Origin: Colletotrichum lupini
Taxonomy: Eukaryota; Ascomycota; Sordariomycetes; Glomerellales; Glomerellaceae
Length of the DNA: 64,000 nucleotides
Direction of reading: 5' to 3'
Assembly (NCBI RefSeq): GCF_023278565.1
Contig: NC_064681.1
Span: 3,348,001 to 3,412,000, forward strand
The position numbers were made by a program, and so were the translations under genes. The notes below the pieces were generated by a model that saw only the letters and a list, made by a program, of their open reading frames with translations, did no database searches and was not told where the DNA came from. This document shows positions 9,551 to 21,907 of the stretch, one piece after another; positions within the stretch are counted from its first letter, which is position 1, and every line of letters begins with the position of its first letter.

Positions 9551-12500
9551 TTATTCCTCGTCAGACTCTTCTTCGGGAACCTATGATTAATGTTAGTCAT
9601 CACAACTCAAGATATCAATAGAGAGCTAGGATCTCGTCTTACCCCTTCGTGGAAATCCCGACCCTCCTTGGTGCCCTTGATAACACCAACGCGAATGCAG
9701 AAGTCACCAAATCTCTCGCCAGTCTCTCTCTCAGTCGCGTATCTCTTGAGCAGCGGCTTCATGATGGCCAGGATCTCGTCCTCCTTGATGCTCTGGCGGT
9801 ACAGCTTGTTCAGTCTCTGGCCGTGGTAACCACCGCCGAGGTACATGTTGTACGCGCCGTACGCCTTTCCGACAAAGGCAACCTCGGCGAGCCAGGGACG
9901 CGCGCAACCGTTGGGGCAACCTGTCATGCGCATGACGATGGAGTCCTGACGCAGACCGTTCTCCTCGAGGCAGTCCTCGAGCTTGGTGATCAGTACAGGC
10001 AGGTAGCGCTCCGACTCGGCCATGGCGAGACCGCAAGTAGGGAAGGCGACACAGGCCGACGAGCTGAGGCGCATGCCGGAGAAGTGGACGTTGTCGAGCT
10101 TGTACTTCTTCATGAGGTCCTTGATGGAGTCGAGGTCCTCGTCGGCGACGTTGCTGAGAATCAAGTGCTGGTTACCCGTGAGGCGGAATTCGCCCTTGTG
10201 CACCTTGGCAATCTCACGGAGACCAGTCTTCATCTGGAACTCGGGAGTATCCTCGATGCGGCCGTTCTCAATGAAGAAGGTGAAGTGGTTGAGTCCTGTC
10301 TCGTCCTTTTGCCAGCCGAACGTGTCAACGTTGGACTTGAACTCGAAGGGCTTCTCCTTCTCGAACTTCTGTCCCCAGAGCTCCTCGACCTTGCCGCGGA
10401 AGACGTCGACGCCCATGTCGTCAATGGTGTACTTGAGACGGGCGTGCTTGCGGTTCTTGCGGTCGCCGTGGTCGCGCTGGACGAGCATGATCTTCTCGCA
10501 AGCAATGTGGACCTGGTCTGTCTTGACGAAGCCGAACATGCGACCGATCTGCGGGTACGTCTTCTTGTTGTTATGCGTGGCACCCATACCACCACCGGCA
10601 ATGAGGTTGAAACCCTCGAGGTTACCATCCTTGCTCTTAATGGCAATGAGACCAATGTCGTGGGCGTAGACGTCGGTGTCGTTGTGGGGAGGAATGGCGA
10701 TGGTGATCTTGAACTTTCTGGGCAGGTAGGTAGGTCCGTACAGTGGCTCAAAGTCCTGTACCGCGTCACCGGCGATCTGGGTCTTGGTGTCGTTCTCGTC
10801 CGCCAGCCAGATCTCGTGGTAGGCGGTGGTCGAAGGCAGCAGGTGGTCGCTGATCTTCTTGGAGCTGGCCCAGACCTCCCTGTGGTACTTGGACTGGGTA
10901 GGCAGAGAACTGCACATGACGTTACGGTTGACATCACCGCAAGCGGCAATGGTGGTCATGAGCGCCCTGTTGATGGCCTGCATGGCGGGTCTAAGCTTGC
11001 CCTTGACGACACCGTGGAACTGGAAGGTCTGACGGGTGGTGAGCTTCATAGTCTCGTTACCAAGCTCGTTGGCGATGTCGTCCATCTGTACCCACTGCAA
11101 GGGGGTAGAAATACCACCGGGCAGACGGCAACGGATCATGAACGAGTAGGCAGGCTCCAAGCCCATGGCCTTGCGCTCATCTCTGACATCACGGTCGTCC
11201 TGCATGTAGGTACCGTGGAACTTGGTAAGCTGCTGGTCAGCAGCAGAGATGGCAGCAGTCGAAGGGTCGTTGAGACCCTCGACAATGGTACCACGGAGGA
11301 AGTTGGAGGCAATCTTAATGTCCTCGTTGGTGATGGGAGCAGGCTCCTCGGGAAGACCATCGACGTTATCGACGCCCAAGGCGCGCCAGATCTTGGGCTC
11401 CCACTCCTGGTAGCCAGTCTGGTATCCATCGGGGTCCTGGTCGTCACCAAGACCGACGTCGGCAAGTCTCTTGCCACCCAGGTTGGACAGAACACGGTCA
11501 AGGTCCTTTGCAGGCTTGTTGTAGTAGATCTTGTCCTCCTTGCGGGGCCAGTAGTGACGATCACCGAGACCGAATACGGAGTAGTTGACGTTGGCGAGGT
11601 CGAGCTCGGTGTTGTCCTTGAGGGCGGTCCAGAGAGCGTGACCGTTCTGGGGGAACTCTCCCTGTCCGGCAGTCGAGGTCACGAAGATGATGTTCTCCTC
11701 AGAAGGCAAGTCCTCGAGGGGGTAGTCCTCCATGACGAAGACCTTGGTCTTAAGACCACGAGCCTTGCCGCGGTTACCGAGACGCTTGGCAACGTTGGTA
11801 GCGTTACCGTTGTCAGAGGCGTACAACACGGTCAAGGGAGCGCCAAAGAGACCCTCAAGAAGCTGGTCGTAGGCATCCTTGGCCTTGCGCTTCTGCTGAG
11901 CCCGGACCTCGGAGCCAAAGTCCTGCGACAGGTTGGCAGCGAAGATGGGGTCGCGCTGCATGATCTGGGTGAGCTGGTTGTCGCGGTCCAAAAAGGCCTT
12001 GAGCTCGCTCTTGATACGCTCAGAGTCGAGGGTGAAGTTGGGCTCGCCCTTGGCCTCGTTGGCGGGGTTCCAGCGGTACAGAGGCCAGTAGCCGACGTCA
12101 ATCGCCTTCTTGGTCTCTTGGAGAACGGTGAGAGGAGAATCGGTCTCGCCAAAGTAGGGCAGGTAGGCCAAGACGACGGAGGGACCGTTGTGCTGGTCGG
12201 CCTCGAGCATGGCCTGAAGCACCTGGGTGTAGGAGCCGTAGACGGCAGTAGAGGCGACGTAAGCGTTGCCAAAGTTCATGGCGTACAGGCCAATATCCTT
12301 CTTGCGACGGTTGGCATCGGCAGCGGCACGCTCCGAGTAGGGGGTCGAGTCGATGATGAGCATGTTGACGTTCTCGCCAGAGGCCAGGACGTGGTGCACA
12401 CCAGAGTTGCCGAGATCGTAGGCCCAGGCATCGGATCCCACAAGCCACAGGGACTCCTTGCGGAACAGTCGCTTGCTGGACAATAGGTTGCGGGCAATGG

Positions 12501-14668
12501 AAGAGCCATCAGTCTCAAGGCGGGGGATCAAGTCGTCGGCGATCTCGTTGGCCTTCTTGGAGTCGGCCTCGTTGGCTGCCCAGCGGGCGAGCCAGCTCTT
12601 AGGAGAATCCGTCACGAACTGGTTGCTGTTGGCAGCCTCCTTGACCTCGTTGACGAAGCGCACGCGACGCTCCTTGCGAGCCAAGAGGGAACCGAAGCCG
12701 AACTCAGGGCTGGCCTGGATGGAGGAGTTGATGCCGGCATTGCTAGCCTTGAGGGCATTGGCAATGTAGGCTCTCTGGCCAAAGAGCTGGTCGAGAATCT
12801 TGGTGTACGAGTTCTCGACCTGGGGCTTCTCAAGACCGTATTCGAGAACCTCTTGGGGAACCTCCTTGCGGCCGATCTCAAGATTCTGAACAGGGGACTC
12901 GGAAGTCAGGTTCTGCAGGACGCCACGAAGAGCCTGGATGACAGTCTTGGGGTCAATGTAGCCAAGCTGGTAGCCGACAACGGTCTGCACACCACCAGGG
13001 CCGCTCTTCACACTGGTGAGAACATCGATGAGGACGGGGCCCCACTTTGTGGTCTTGCGGTGGACCTGCTCAAGGACGGCAATGCGCTTCACAGACTTGG
13101 GCAAAGCCTCGATGAGAGAGGAGCTGAGCCAGGGGCGGTACAGTCTGGGGGTGAGGATGCCGACCTTGGAGAAGTCACCTCCACGGCGGGCCTGGTCAAT
13201 CACATCACCAAAGTAGTAGGCTCCAGAGCCAAAGACGAAGAGGCAGTTCTCTGCATTCGTGGGTCCGGCATAGAAGAAGGCCTGGTATTCACGGCCGGTG
13301 ATCCTCTTAATCTGAGCCCAGATGCCGTTGGCATACTTGAGGATATCCTCAGATGAGACGACGGGGAGGGACGACTCGATCGTGGTGGCGTTGGAGGAGA
13401 CGACAGAGGGTGGGCTGTCGGTGACGCTGTGCTCGGCGCTGGACTGAACCGAGGCCCTGGATGACTCGAGCTTGGAGTGCACGGACGATGCGAGTTCGGA
13501 AGAGCTCAGACCACTAATGGCGGAGGAGCCGGTCGGCGGCACGTCGGATCGGTCAGAGGCCACCGGCAGTCGGCCGTCATCGGCATAGATACCGACAGCC
13601 GACGCGGCAGAGCCGTTGGACGGCTGCTGGAACCGCCTCGCAGCGTCAACGTCGAGAATCTGGCGCACAACCTCAGGGTCCTCTGCCTTAATAGCAGCAT
13701 CGTCGTCGCTGCTCGACGAGGCGAAGAAGTGCACAACACCCTTGCCGGAGCGGAGGGCGAGGGCATGTGCCGTCAGTGCCATGTCCTGAGCCTCCTGGAG
13801 AGACTCTGACTGCAGGAAAGTCCATCCCGAGTTGCGGATAGCTGTGATGGCGGAGAAGTCGGGGAAGCCAGCGGGCTGAAGGGCGACGTGAAGGACGACG
13901 GGGTAGTTTGCCAACTTGTAGAGGTGGGAGATGGCGGGAAGGAGAACGGTAGAAGAGGTCGTCACGGCGACGAGCTTGCCGGCGCGAGTAGGCGCAAAGA
14001 CGGAGAGGAGGGGGTCGGCATTGTGCCTTACGTGTTGGACCTGGGACAGTCACAGTCAGTTTCCAAGCCAAAAGATGGCGGAGAAGACGAATCGAGTAGT
14101 TGCTCACCTCTGTGACTGAAAACTTCGCGACGAGGCTCTTGTCGTTGCGAGCGACGTAGCGCTTAAGGTGGGATGAGAACTCCGAGTCCTTGGCCAGCGA
14201 AGGCTGGACGGAGACGACGACGTCGCTGGAGAGGTATGCGATTCTCGCAACTGTAGAGATGGCATGTTAGCACAAGCCAGTATTGTCATCGTTCTCGTTG
14301 CAAACTGCGAATGCGACTGTTCCGCGTCTCTGGTCGGCGTCGTCCATCATCCCTCTGCCTCTTTCTCTCTGGGTGCTGCTCGTTGCCCATCACAAGTGGG
14401 TTGCCGGGGGACTCTGCACCGCTGGGATGCGACAAATAGCAGAGCTCTGATTGGCCCAATTCCAACAATGTCGGAGCTTCGCTGTAGTTACAGCGGGCAC
14501 ACGCGCTGAAGGATGACGGACGCTGCAGAGTGCAAGACCAGGGGTGACAGCAGCAACAGCAGCAGCAGTAACAGCAGACGAAAGCCGTGGAATCCCAAGA
14601 ATTGAAGAGAGCAACAACTGCTTACCAGCTTCTCCAGGCGTCTGGATTTGACCTCTTGTCGGCGCCAT
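9551..14668 (-). CDS. MET5: Sulfite reductase [NADPH] hemoprotein beta subunit
   Basis: Minus-strand exons are 14668-14626, 14250-14108, 14040-9643 and 9580-9551, giving 1,537 residues, close to yeast Met5 (1,442). The N-terminal half is the transketolase/pyruvate-ferredoxin-like region. A flavodoxin domain begins near residue 796 (LTVLYASDNGNATNVAKRL, then STAGQGEFP). The C-terminal third is the siroheme/4Fe-4S reductase. Its cluster cysteines are C1392 and C1398 (CVAFPTC) and C1437 and C1441 (CPNGC); the 39-residue gap between the pairs equals that of E. coli CysI. The complex with the flavoprotein alpha subunit reduces sulfite to sulfide for cysteine and methionine synthesis in the cytosol. 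The start MAPTRGQIQTPGEAG is reached through a 375-nt first intron. The last exon is only 30 nt and adds an acidic tail, VPEEESDEE. A long antisense open frame across exon 3 is a composition shadow. Confidence 0.93.
14548..14578. repeat. CAG-type triplet run inside sulfite reductase intron 1
   Basis: An imperfect CAG/AAC triplet tract (cagcagcaacagcagcagcag, then taacagcag) lies in the first intron. On the gene strand it reads CTG. It is a simple microsatellite with no coding meaning. Confidence 0.6.
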
Positions 14669-16685
14669 TGTCGATATGTGTATGTGCGTGTTTGGAGGAG
14701 GTTTCGAGGGCGAATTTCGAAGTCGGGGGGTATCGTATAGTGGCCGGTCTCGAAACTCTTTTCGCTGCCGTTTGCAGTGTACAGTTCCGGATTCCTCTCG
14801 AGCTGTCTGTTTGGCTTCCTCTGGATCAGGAACCAAGAATGGACAGAATACCAACAATGAATCGACTACAGCAGTAGTGACTAACACAGATCAACCCGTA
14901 GAAAGGATTGACGGAGAAGGGCGCCGTAGGATGCAATGGCAGATGGGAGGCGGAAGGAGGAAGAGGGTGAGAATGAGTGAGAGAGTGTGAGAGAGGAGGA
15001 AGATGGTGGTGTAAGTCAAGGTAATAAGAGGTCTAAAAGGGAAGATCGATGGATAACAAGCTGATAAAAAAAAAAGTCCAAGGTGCCCCAGGAAGTTGCG
15101 AAACAGCTCCGATGGTTCTTTCTGCTTTTGGAATCAACAGAAAGTGACCTGGCAAGTACCCAATTCCTGATCCTTCCCTTGCTTGGTTTCGTCGTCTTTC
15201 AGTCAGGCAAGAGCAGCTGGATGGCGGGTTGCGCCTGCTGTTGCTGGCGTGCTTGGGGGGGCGTTGTGAGCCTGTGCCCACTGAGAAATTTCGCCCCGCA
15301 GAAAACAATGAATTTTGTCGACATCAGGGTCGATTGCGTGATCGGCTAGCGCAGCGTCTCCCCAGTCCATTCGCCAGTGGCCATGCCGCACTGCTCCCAT
15401 TGCGCCGCGGGTTGGCTTGCCTTGGGGCAATGCCGCTGCACTTGGTGTGTGTACATTGCTCAGAAAAGGTACATCGGGATTCTTCCAGGTGGTAAAGTAG
15501 TCAAGTACCTGGAGCTGGAGGGAAAGAGCCGGGACTTCAGCGAGTGCCGTTGCCTCTTCTGTGCTCCTGTCCTGGATGCTGTATTATTCATCACGAGAGT
15601 CGTTGACGGCTACGATTATGATAGAATTGCCTTATGTAAACTTGGAAAGAAGGATACTAATGTAGACTCTGTTCTGGACTCTTAGCTCATCTGCCTTACC
15701 CAATCAGCCACTCAACAACACTCTAACAAATTCCATCTCAAATGGCTGGAATCAGTGGATGGCACTTCTTGGCTAATACAGCATGAACAGGGGCAGCGAA
15801 TCTGGACCCCATGCCCGAATGCCGAAAAAGGCCGTTGTCGGCCGGTAAGCCTTTCCTCTCACTCTCACTCTCACTCTCTCCTAAGGCTCAATAAGACTCA
15901 ACCAGAGGTAGAGGCAGGCAGATGCTCGGACTCGTAGCCGTGCCTCATCCCATCCATCTGGAGGCGAGTCAACTAGTGGAAACTATTCCGTAGACTGACA
16001 TGCTGTTCCATATCCCGTTCAACTGCCCCACCATCTCCATCCCCCTCCCCCGGAGATTCTTTCGGATTACAAATGGTAGACTCTGTATTTGCAGTTTCCG
16101 CCTGTCACTCTTACACAGTTCGCTCAATGCCCGATACCCACCAATCAACCCAATGATCCCTTTGCATTCAAGATCTTGTATTACTCTGCTACTAAGTATG
16201 CTTATTATATGTATGGCTTGTATCGTATGCTCTTCCCAAATTCGGGGTTTGGAACCATGAACGTTCGTTCTCGGTCCCACTTTAAATCCCCCATCGTGAA
16301 CCGGGCACCAACCGAATGAATGCCCTCGTGACGAAACATCTCTCCCAATGACCCAAACGCCGATTCACCTTCCGTGATTGAGGGTCATCAACTGTTGTTG
16401 TACACTATTCCCCATCGCGCCCCCGACATGCATTTCGCTCATGAGTCTCCCGATCCACCTCTTTTTCGGCGCGCAGAAAATCTCAAATGATGCCATCGCC
16501 CAATGATACCACCGCCCGATGGCATCATCGACTTGCCGTCCCGGCGGTATCCACTCCAAGCGGTCAACCTGCCGCTGCCGCCCGACATGCCGCACCGACA
16601 TCCATCTCTTGCCGCTTCAATAATCAATACCTACCGGTACCGTCGGTAGCTCTCTGAATCCGCCCTTCCGCGATACTTAAAAGAC
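14669..16685. other. Intergenic between sulfite reductase promoter and KEI1 3' end
   Basis: About 2 kb upstream of sulfite reductase (-) and downstream of KEI1 (-). The first 400 bp is purine-rich on the plus strand (AGGAGGAAG runs, 14,940-15,010), matching a pyrimidine-rich leader. A TCTCAC microsatellite is at about 15,857-15,879 and a GGTACC at 16,636-16,641. A 102-codon Cys-containing frame at 15,377-15,685 (+) resembles nothing I know and lacks supporting signals. No RNA gene was seen. Confidence 0.4.
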
Positions 16686-17639
16686 TTAGACTCCGGTGTG
16701 CCGGAACTTGGCGCTCACAGCGCTCGCCCACTCCTCCTGAGGCCTCTCGCGAAGCCAGTACCCGCGACCGAGGGCGAGCATCACGCGCCCGATACGGCCG
16801 CGGGACCCCTCGCCGCCCGGCTCGCCCTGCGAGAAAGGTCCGTCGACGCCGCCCTTCTTGCCGGCGCCGCTGCTGCGGCCTTCCTCCTCCCAGCCCATGT
16901 CCGCCGCGCTGTACCGCTGCAGCACCTGCTGCGCAAACGACATGACGACGAGCGCAAAGTAGACGCGCACCAGCGTGACGGAGCAAATCAGCCCCAAGCT
17001 CATCCACGACTCCTGGGGCCCGATGTGCTTCGTCGTGCCGGGCACGTCGGGAACCACGGGCGCCCCGTTGGCCAGCGCCGTCTCCGCAATCTCCGCTGCT
17101 GCTGCGGGACCGGCTGCGGCCGGGGTGGTGCTGCCTGCCGGGTGCTTGTCCAGGGCGCTGCTGTTGAGGTACCAGTTCACGGCGAAGAAGGTCGTGTAGG
17201 CGACGTTGAGGACGGTGTCGACGATGTAGAGCCAGGCGAGGCTGAGCGTCTCAAAGGGGCTCTGCTTGCGGACGTGGGGCATGAACATGGCCAGCAGGAC
17301 GACGACGCCCAGCGAGTAGAGGTACATTGACAGCTGCGTCACGGAGAGCTCGTAGCCCGTGAGGATGGCGAGTAGACCGTAGAGGCCGGTGAGCCTGTTG
17401 AAGAGGAGGATGAGGGAGATGACCTCGGTGCCTGTTTGAAGGCCGATGCATCCTAGAAAGGTCTGTCGCACACATTAAACGTGATCACCATGTTAGCCAA
17501 CCGCCCAGTAATTCGTCGGTTAAAGATGATGAACATGCTGTTGTGTAACTATTGGGCGTAGTTGGTTGGGGGAGATGAGGTTGTGTTACACGCTAACCTT
17601 GGGGAGCGGTAACCGCATGCTGAATCTTGAGAACGCCAT
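16686..17639 (-). CDS. KEI1: Kei1, inositolphosphorylceramide synthase regulatory subunit (DUF1753)
   Basis: Two exons, 17639-17598 and 17462-16686, give 272 residues. The intron is GT-AG with a GGCTAACATGG branch region. The start chosen is the first ATG (MAFSRFSMRLPLPK); a second in-frame ATG lies seven codons later. Hydrophobic segments cover FLGCIGLQTGTEVISLILLF, GLYGLLAILTG, LGVVVLLAMFM, LAWLYIVDTVLNVAYTTFF and ICSVTLVRVYFALVVMSFA. The LQTGTE and LTGLYGLLAI motifs are those I associate with the Kei1/DUF1753 family. In yeast Kei1 is a Golgi membrane protein needed for the activity and localisation of Aur1 IPC synthase, making inositol phosphorylceramide. A low-complexity Ala/Pro loop (about residues 120-155) and a charged cytosolic tail are poorly conserved parts. 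Confidence 0.82.
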
Positions 17640-18685
17640 CCTGTCCGTCGGTCTATCTGTTCGTCCACTGTGTCTTGGTGATGTCTCGTTGGTGTTTGTG
17701 TGTACGGATACAGCAGGAGGGTATCCGTAGGTATCGCGCCAGAAGAGAAAGGGGTCCTGAGAGCTCAGGTAATCCGTAAAGACGTCAGAAGAACCTGAGG
17801 GTGGGAAGCTTTTGGGAAAGCGTCGCAAAAGATGAGCCTAACAAGAGGCCCCGTCACTTTTAACCAAAGCGGCAGCGCCGGATGACAATTGACATGGGCC
17901 AGCCGCCAAACAAAATAAAGAGCGGAAAGACCCTGCGTTCGCACCTTTCTAAAATTCTCGATGACATGATGGGCCCCACCCGATCCGTCATAGCGTCACG
18001 CCCCGGGGTTTTCATTGAGTCCGCGCCGCTGCTCTCAGTCCCCCGCGTCTGCACCTGATGCTGTACCTCGCTCTCTGGGTCAATCTGCAGCAACACCGGC
18101 TGTGAGTGCACAGCTAGCTATCTACATATACGCGGTAAGGTAGGTATCCGAATCCGAAAAGTGGATGGACCTGGGAATTCGATGCCACGGATTTGCGGGC
18201 CATTCCTACGCTGGCACCACATGTTCAACGGACCCCGGCACTCGGTGACAGCCCACCGTAGCATCACGGACGCCAGCCATCGTGAGAGTCCCGTGCCATT
18301 TCGGGCGGTGAGCATCTTGGACAACTCATTCGCCAGCTGACTTTTGACACATCATGCTGCCAATATGACGCTCACCTATGAATAAGTACACTTGTATTCC
18401 ATGTAGACAGACAATATTGGGGAAAGAAGAGAAAAAAGAGCCATTAAATGTAGGTATGTACTAACGACCGTGGAGTATAGCCCGTTATTATACAAACTGT
18501 AACTGATGCTGAAAATCCCCATTTGCACGCTATGCTTAAGATGTCCTGCCCCGCCAGTCATGTCGCAACGTAACGTAACGGCAACTCCAACTCAGCCCCG
18601 CGTCGTCCGTCACGGCTCGCCTCGGGAACTTTCTACTCCAGAGTCGCTGTCTTTTTGTTTTGCTTTGTCTCCTTAAGAAACTCGT
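17640..18685. other. Intergenic between KEI1 promoter and YPT6 3' end
   Basis: About 1 kb of unremarkable sequence, moderately GC-rich near KEI1 and more AT-rich toward 18,360-18,520. It should contain the KEI1 5' region and the YPT6 3' UTR. No gene or repeat was seen. Confidence 0.45.
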
Positions 18686-19662
<977 letters not shown>

Positions 19663-20273
19663 GGTTGCGGTTTTTTGGTCAAAGGGAAGCTTCCGAAGGG
19701 TGGTATCGGGGGTTTCGCCAGTCGGGCTACAGAACCAACACGTTGGCTCGATGCAAGGGAGTCGTCGAGTCGGCAAATAAAACCAAACTGAAAAGCCGAG
19801 TGCTTTGCTAGATCAAAGGACGAGATCCGACGAGAGGGCGAAGTTGGGCTGGCTGGGAGGAGGAGGGGTGTGAGGGTTATAGATCGCGGGTCGTGGAAAT
19901 TGAGCAAGCTGGACAAGTAAAAGGAGGTCAACCTGTCCGCCTTTAGGCGCATTACCACGCCCCCGTCATCCATTGAGGTGGGCTCAGAGGAGGCCAGCAA
20001 AGACGGGGGACATCACGTGCTGATAATCGATAAGAAAGACCCCATATCCGATAAGACAAAAAAAAAGACCCTTGCTCAAAAATTTCTGGACGGTCCAGGC
20101 CCCGCCGTCCCAGCTGGTGCAGAGTGCAGATTCGACGACCAGCAAATGGGCAAGGCGCAAAGATCGACTTTTCGACATCAGAAACACCCCCGGTGATTCT
20201 CTCCATCTTCTTTGCACCTATCTACCCAAACAACCCCTCCAAGCCCGAAGTGTGATTCGGCTACCTATCCAAC
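19663..20273. other. Divergent promoter region, YPT6 / NOP53
   Basis: A 611-bp region between two divergent housekeeping genes. It contains GATAAG-like copies around 20,028-20,060 and an A9 run at 20,060-20,068. No coding feature was found. Confidence 0.45.
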
Positions 20274-21743
20274 ATGCCCGTTCTTAAGCCCCTCTCGGGT
20301 GACGGCGAAGCTCCCCAGCAACGCAAGCAGCCCTCAAGAAAGGGAAAGAAGGCGTGGAGGAAGAACGTCGACGTCTCCGAGGTGCAAGAAGGTCTCGATG
20401 AGTTGAACACACAGATTATCGCCGGGTACGTAACCCTCTTTGCCTTGGAAACCTTTTCCCTTTCTCGGAAATCCCCCAATTGGCACACAAAGTAGACAAC
20501 TAACCAAATATTCTACAGTGGCGTCGTCGCAGAAAAGGATTCGGCAGACCTCTTCACCCTCGACACTATCGGCAAAGTCGAAAAGCGCCCCAAGCCAAAG
20601 AAGACACTCAAGTCCGACGAGATCCTCGCCGCCCGCTCCTCCGTTCCCGCCGTCTCCTCCCGCAAGCAGAAGCGCGACGCCGAAACCGCCCTCTCAAAGA
20701 CCTCGGACGGCCTCCTCCCCGTCAAGCGCCTGCGCACCGACTGGGTCTCCCACAAGGAACTGAGCCGCCTTCGTCGCGTCGCCGACGGACACCAGGAGGA
20801 ATCTACCGCCCTCGTACCCCAGGAAGCGACCTACGACCTCTGGGGTGCCGCGCCCTCTGCCTCCTCAAAGGCCGTAGCAGCAGCAAACAAGACCAGCAAG
20901 GACAACTTCCTCCCCGCCGAACAAAAAGCCAAGCCCCCCAAGACCCTGAAGCACGCCCCCATCTCCCTCACAGCCAGCGGCCGCCAGCTCCCCGCCGTCG
21001 TCAAGCCCACGGGCGGATACTCCTACAACCCGACCTTTGACGACTACGCCGACCGCCTCGAAGAAGAGGGCGCCCGCGCCGTCGCCGCCGAAGAAGCCCG
21101 CCTCGCCGCCGAGGAAGCCGACCGCATCAAGCGCGAGGCCGTCGCCAAGTCCGCCGCCGAGGCCGATGCCGCGGAAGCGCGCGCGCAGCTGTCCGAGTGG
21201 GACGAGGATTCCGCGTGGGAAGGGTTCGAGAGCGGCGTCGAGGGCGACGACAAGCCCACGACCAAGAGACCCCAGCGCAAGACGCCGCAGCAGAGGAACC
21301 GGATCAAGCGCCGCAAGGAGGCGGAGCGCGAGGCCAAGCACCAGCTCGCGCTGAAGAAGAAGGCGGCGCAGGCGGAGCGGATCAAGGAGATTGCGGCCGA
21401 GATTGCGGGCCGCGACGCCTCCAAGAGCGCGTTGGCGCTGGCCAAGGAGGTGGGCGAGGGGAGCGACGCCGACGACGACGAGGAGGATATCGTGGACGAG
21501 GGGCGGCTGCGGAGGAGACAGCTCGGCAAGATGAAGCTGCCCGAAAAGGATCTGGAGCTGGTTCTGCCCGACGAGCTGCAGGATTCGCTGCGGTTGTTGA
21601 GGCCCGAGGGTAACCTGCTCAAGGACCGGTACCGTAGTCTGCTTGTCCGCGGAAAGGTGGAGTCGAGGAGACATATCCCGTTCAAGAAGCAGGCGAGGGC
21701 GAAGCTTACGGAGAAGTGGTCTTACAAGGATTTCAGGATCTAG
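20274..21743 (+). CDS. NOP53: Nop53, 60S ribosomal subunit assembly factor
   Basis: Two exons, 20274-20425 and 20519-21743, give 458 residues. The N-terminus RKGKKAWRKNVDVSEVQEGLDELNTQ, the middle DLFTLDTIGK and LWG, and the C-terminus LRRRQLGKMKLPEKDLELVLPDELQDSLRLLRPEGNLLKDRYRSLLVRG...KWSYKDFRI are the conserved blocks of Nop53/GLTSCR2 (PICT1). Nop53 binds pre-60S particles in the nucleolus and recruits the exosome-linked helicase Mtr4 for 7S pre-rRNA processing. In yeast the recruiting motif is an AIM motif near the LFTLD segment; here DLFTLD lies just after the intron, which fits. The centre is a long charged Ala/Glu/Arg helix, probably coiled coil, whose GC-rich codons also create long antisense frames that are not genes. 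Confidence 0.9.
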
Positions 21744-21907
21744 GAAAATGGGGTTTACTATTAGAGGGTATCAGAATAATCATCAAAAGCGTGCATATTT
21801 TGACTTTCACTTCGTCTTGGAGCTTAGATCACGGCAGTGTCTTCGCAGTACCTTGTAATTGCCTCGGCCTGAGCACGGAGTTTACTCCCTAGATCTCAAA
21901 TATATAG

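Noticed and set aside
9649..12486. 945-codon open frame on the plus strand
   Set aside because: It lies wholly antisense to sulfite reductase exon 3, shows no known motif, and its Leu/Val/Gly/Asp-rich reading is what biased codons give on the opposite strand.
20865..21674. 269-codon minus-strand frame
   Set aside because: Antisense shadow of the GC-rich, charged helix of Nop53.
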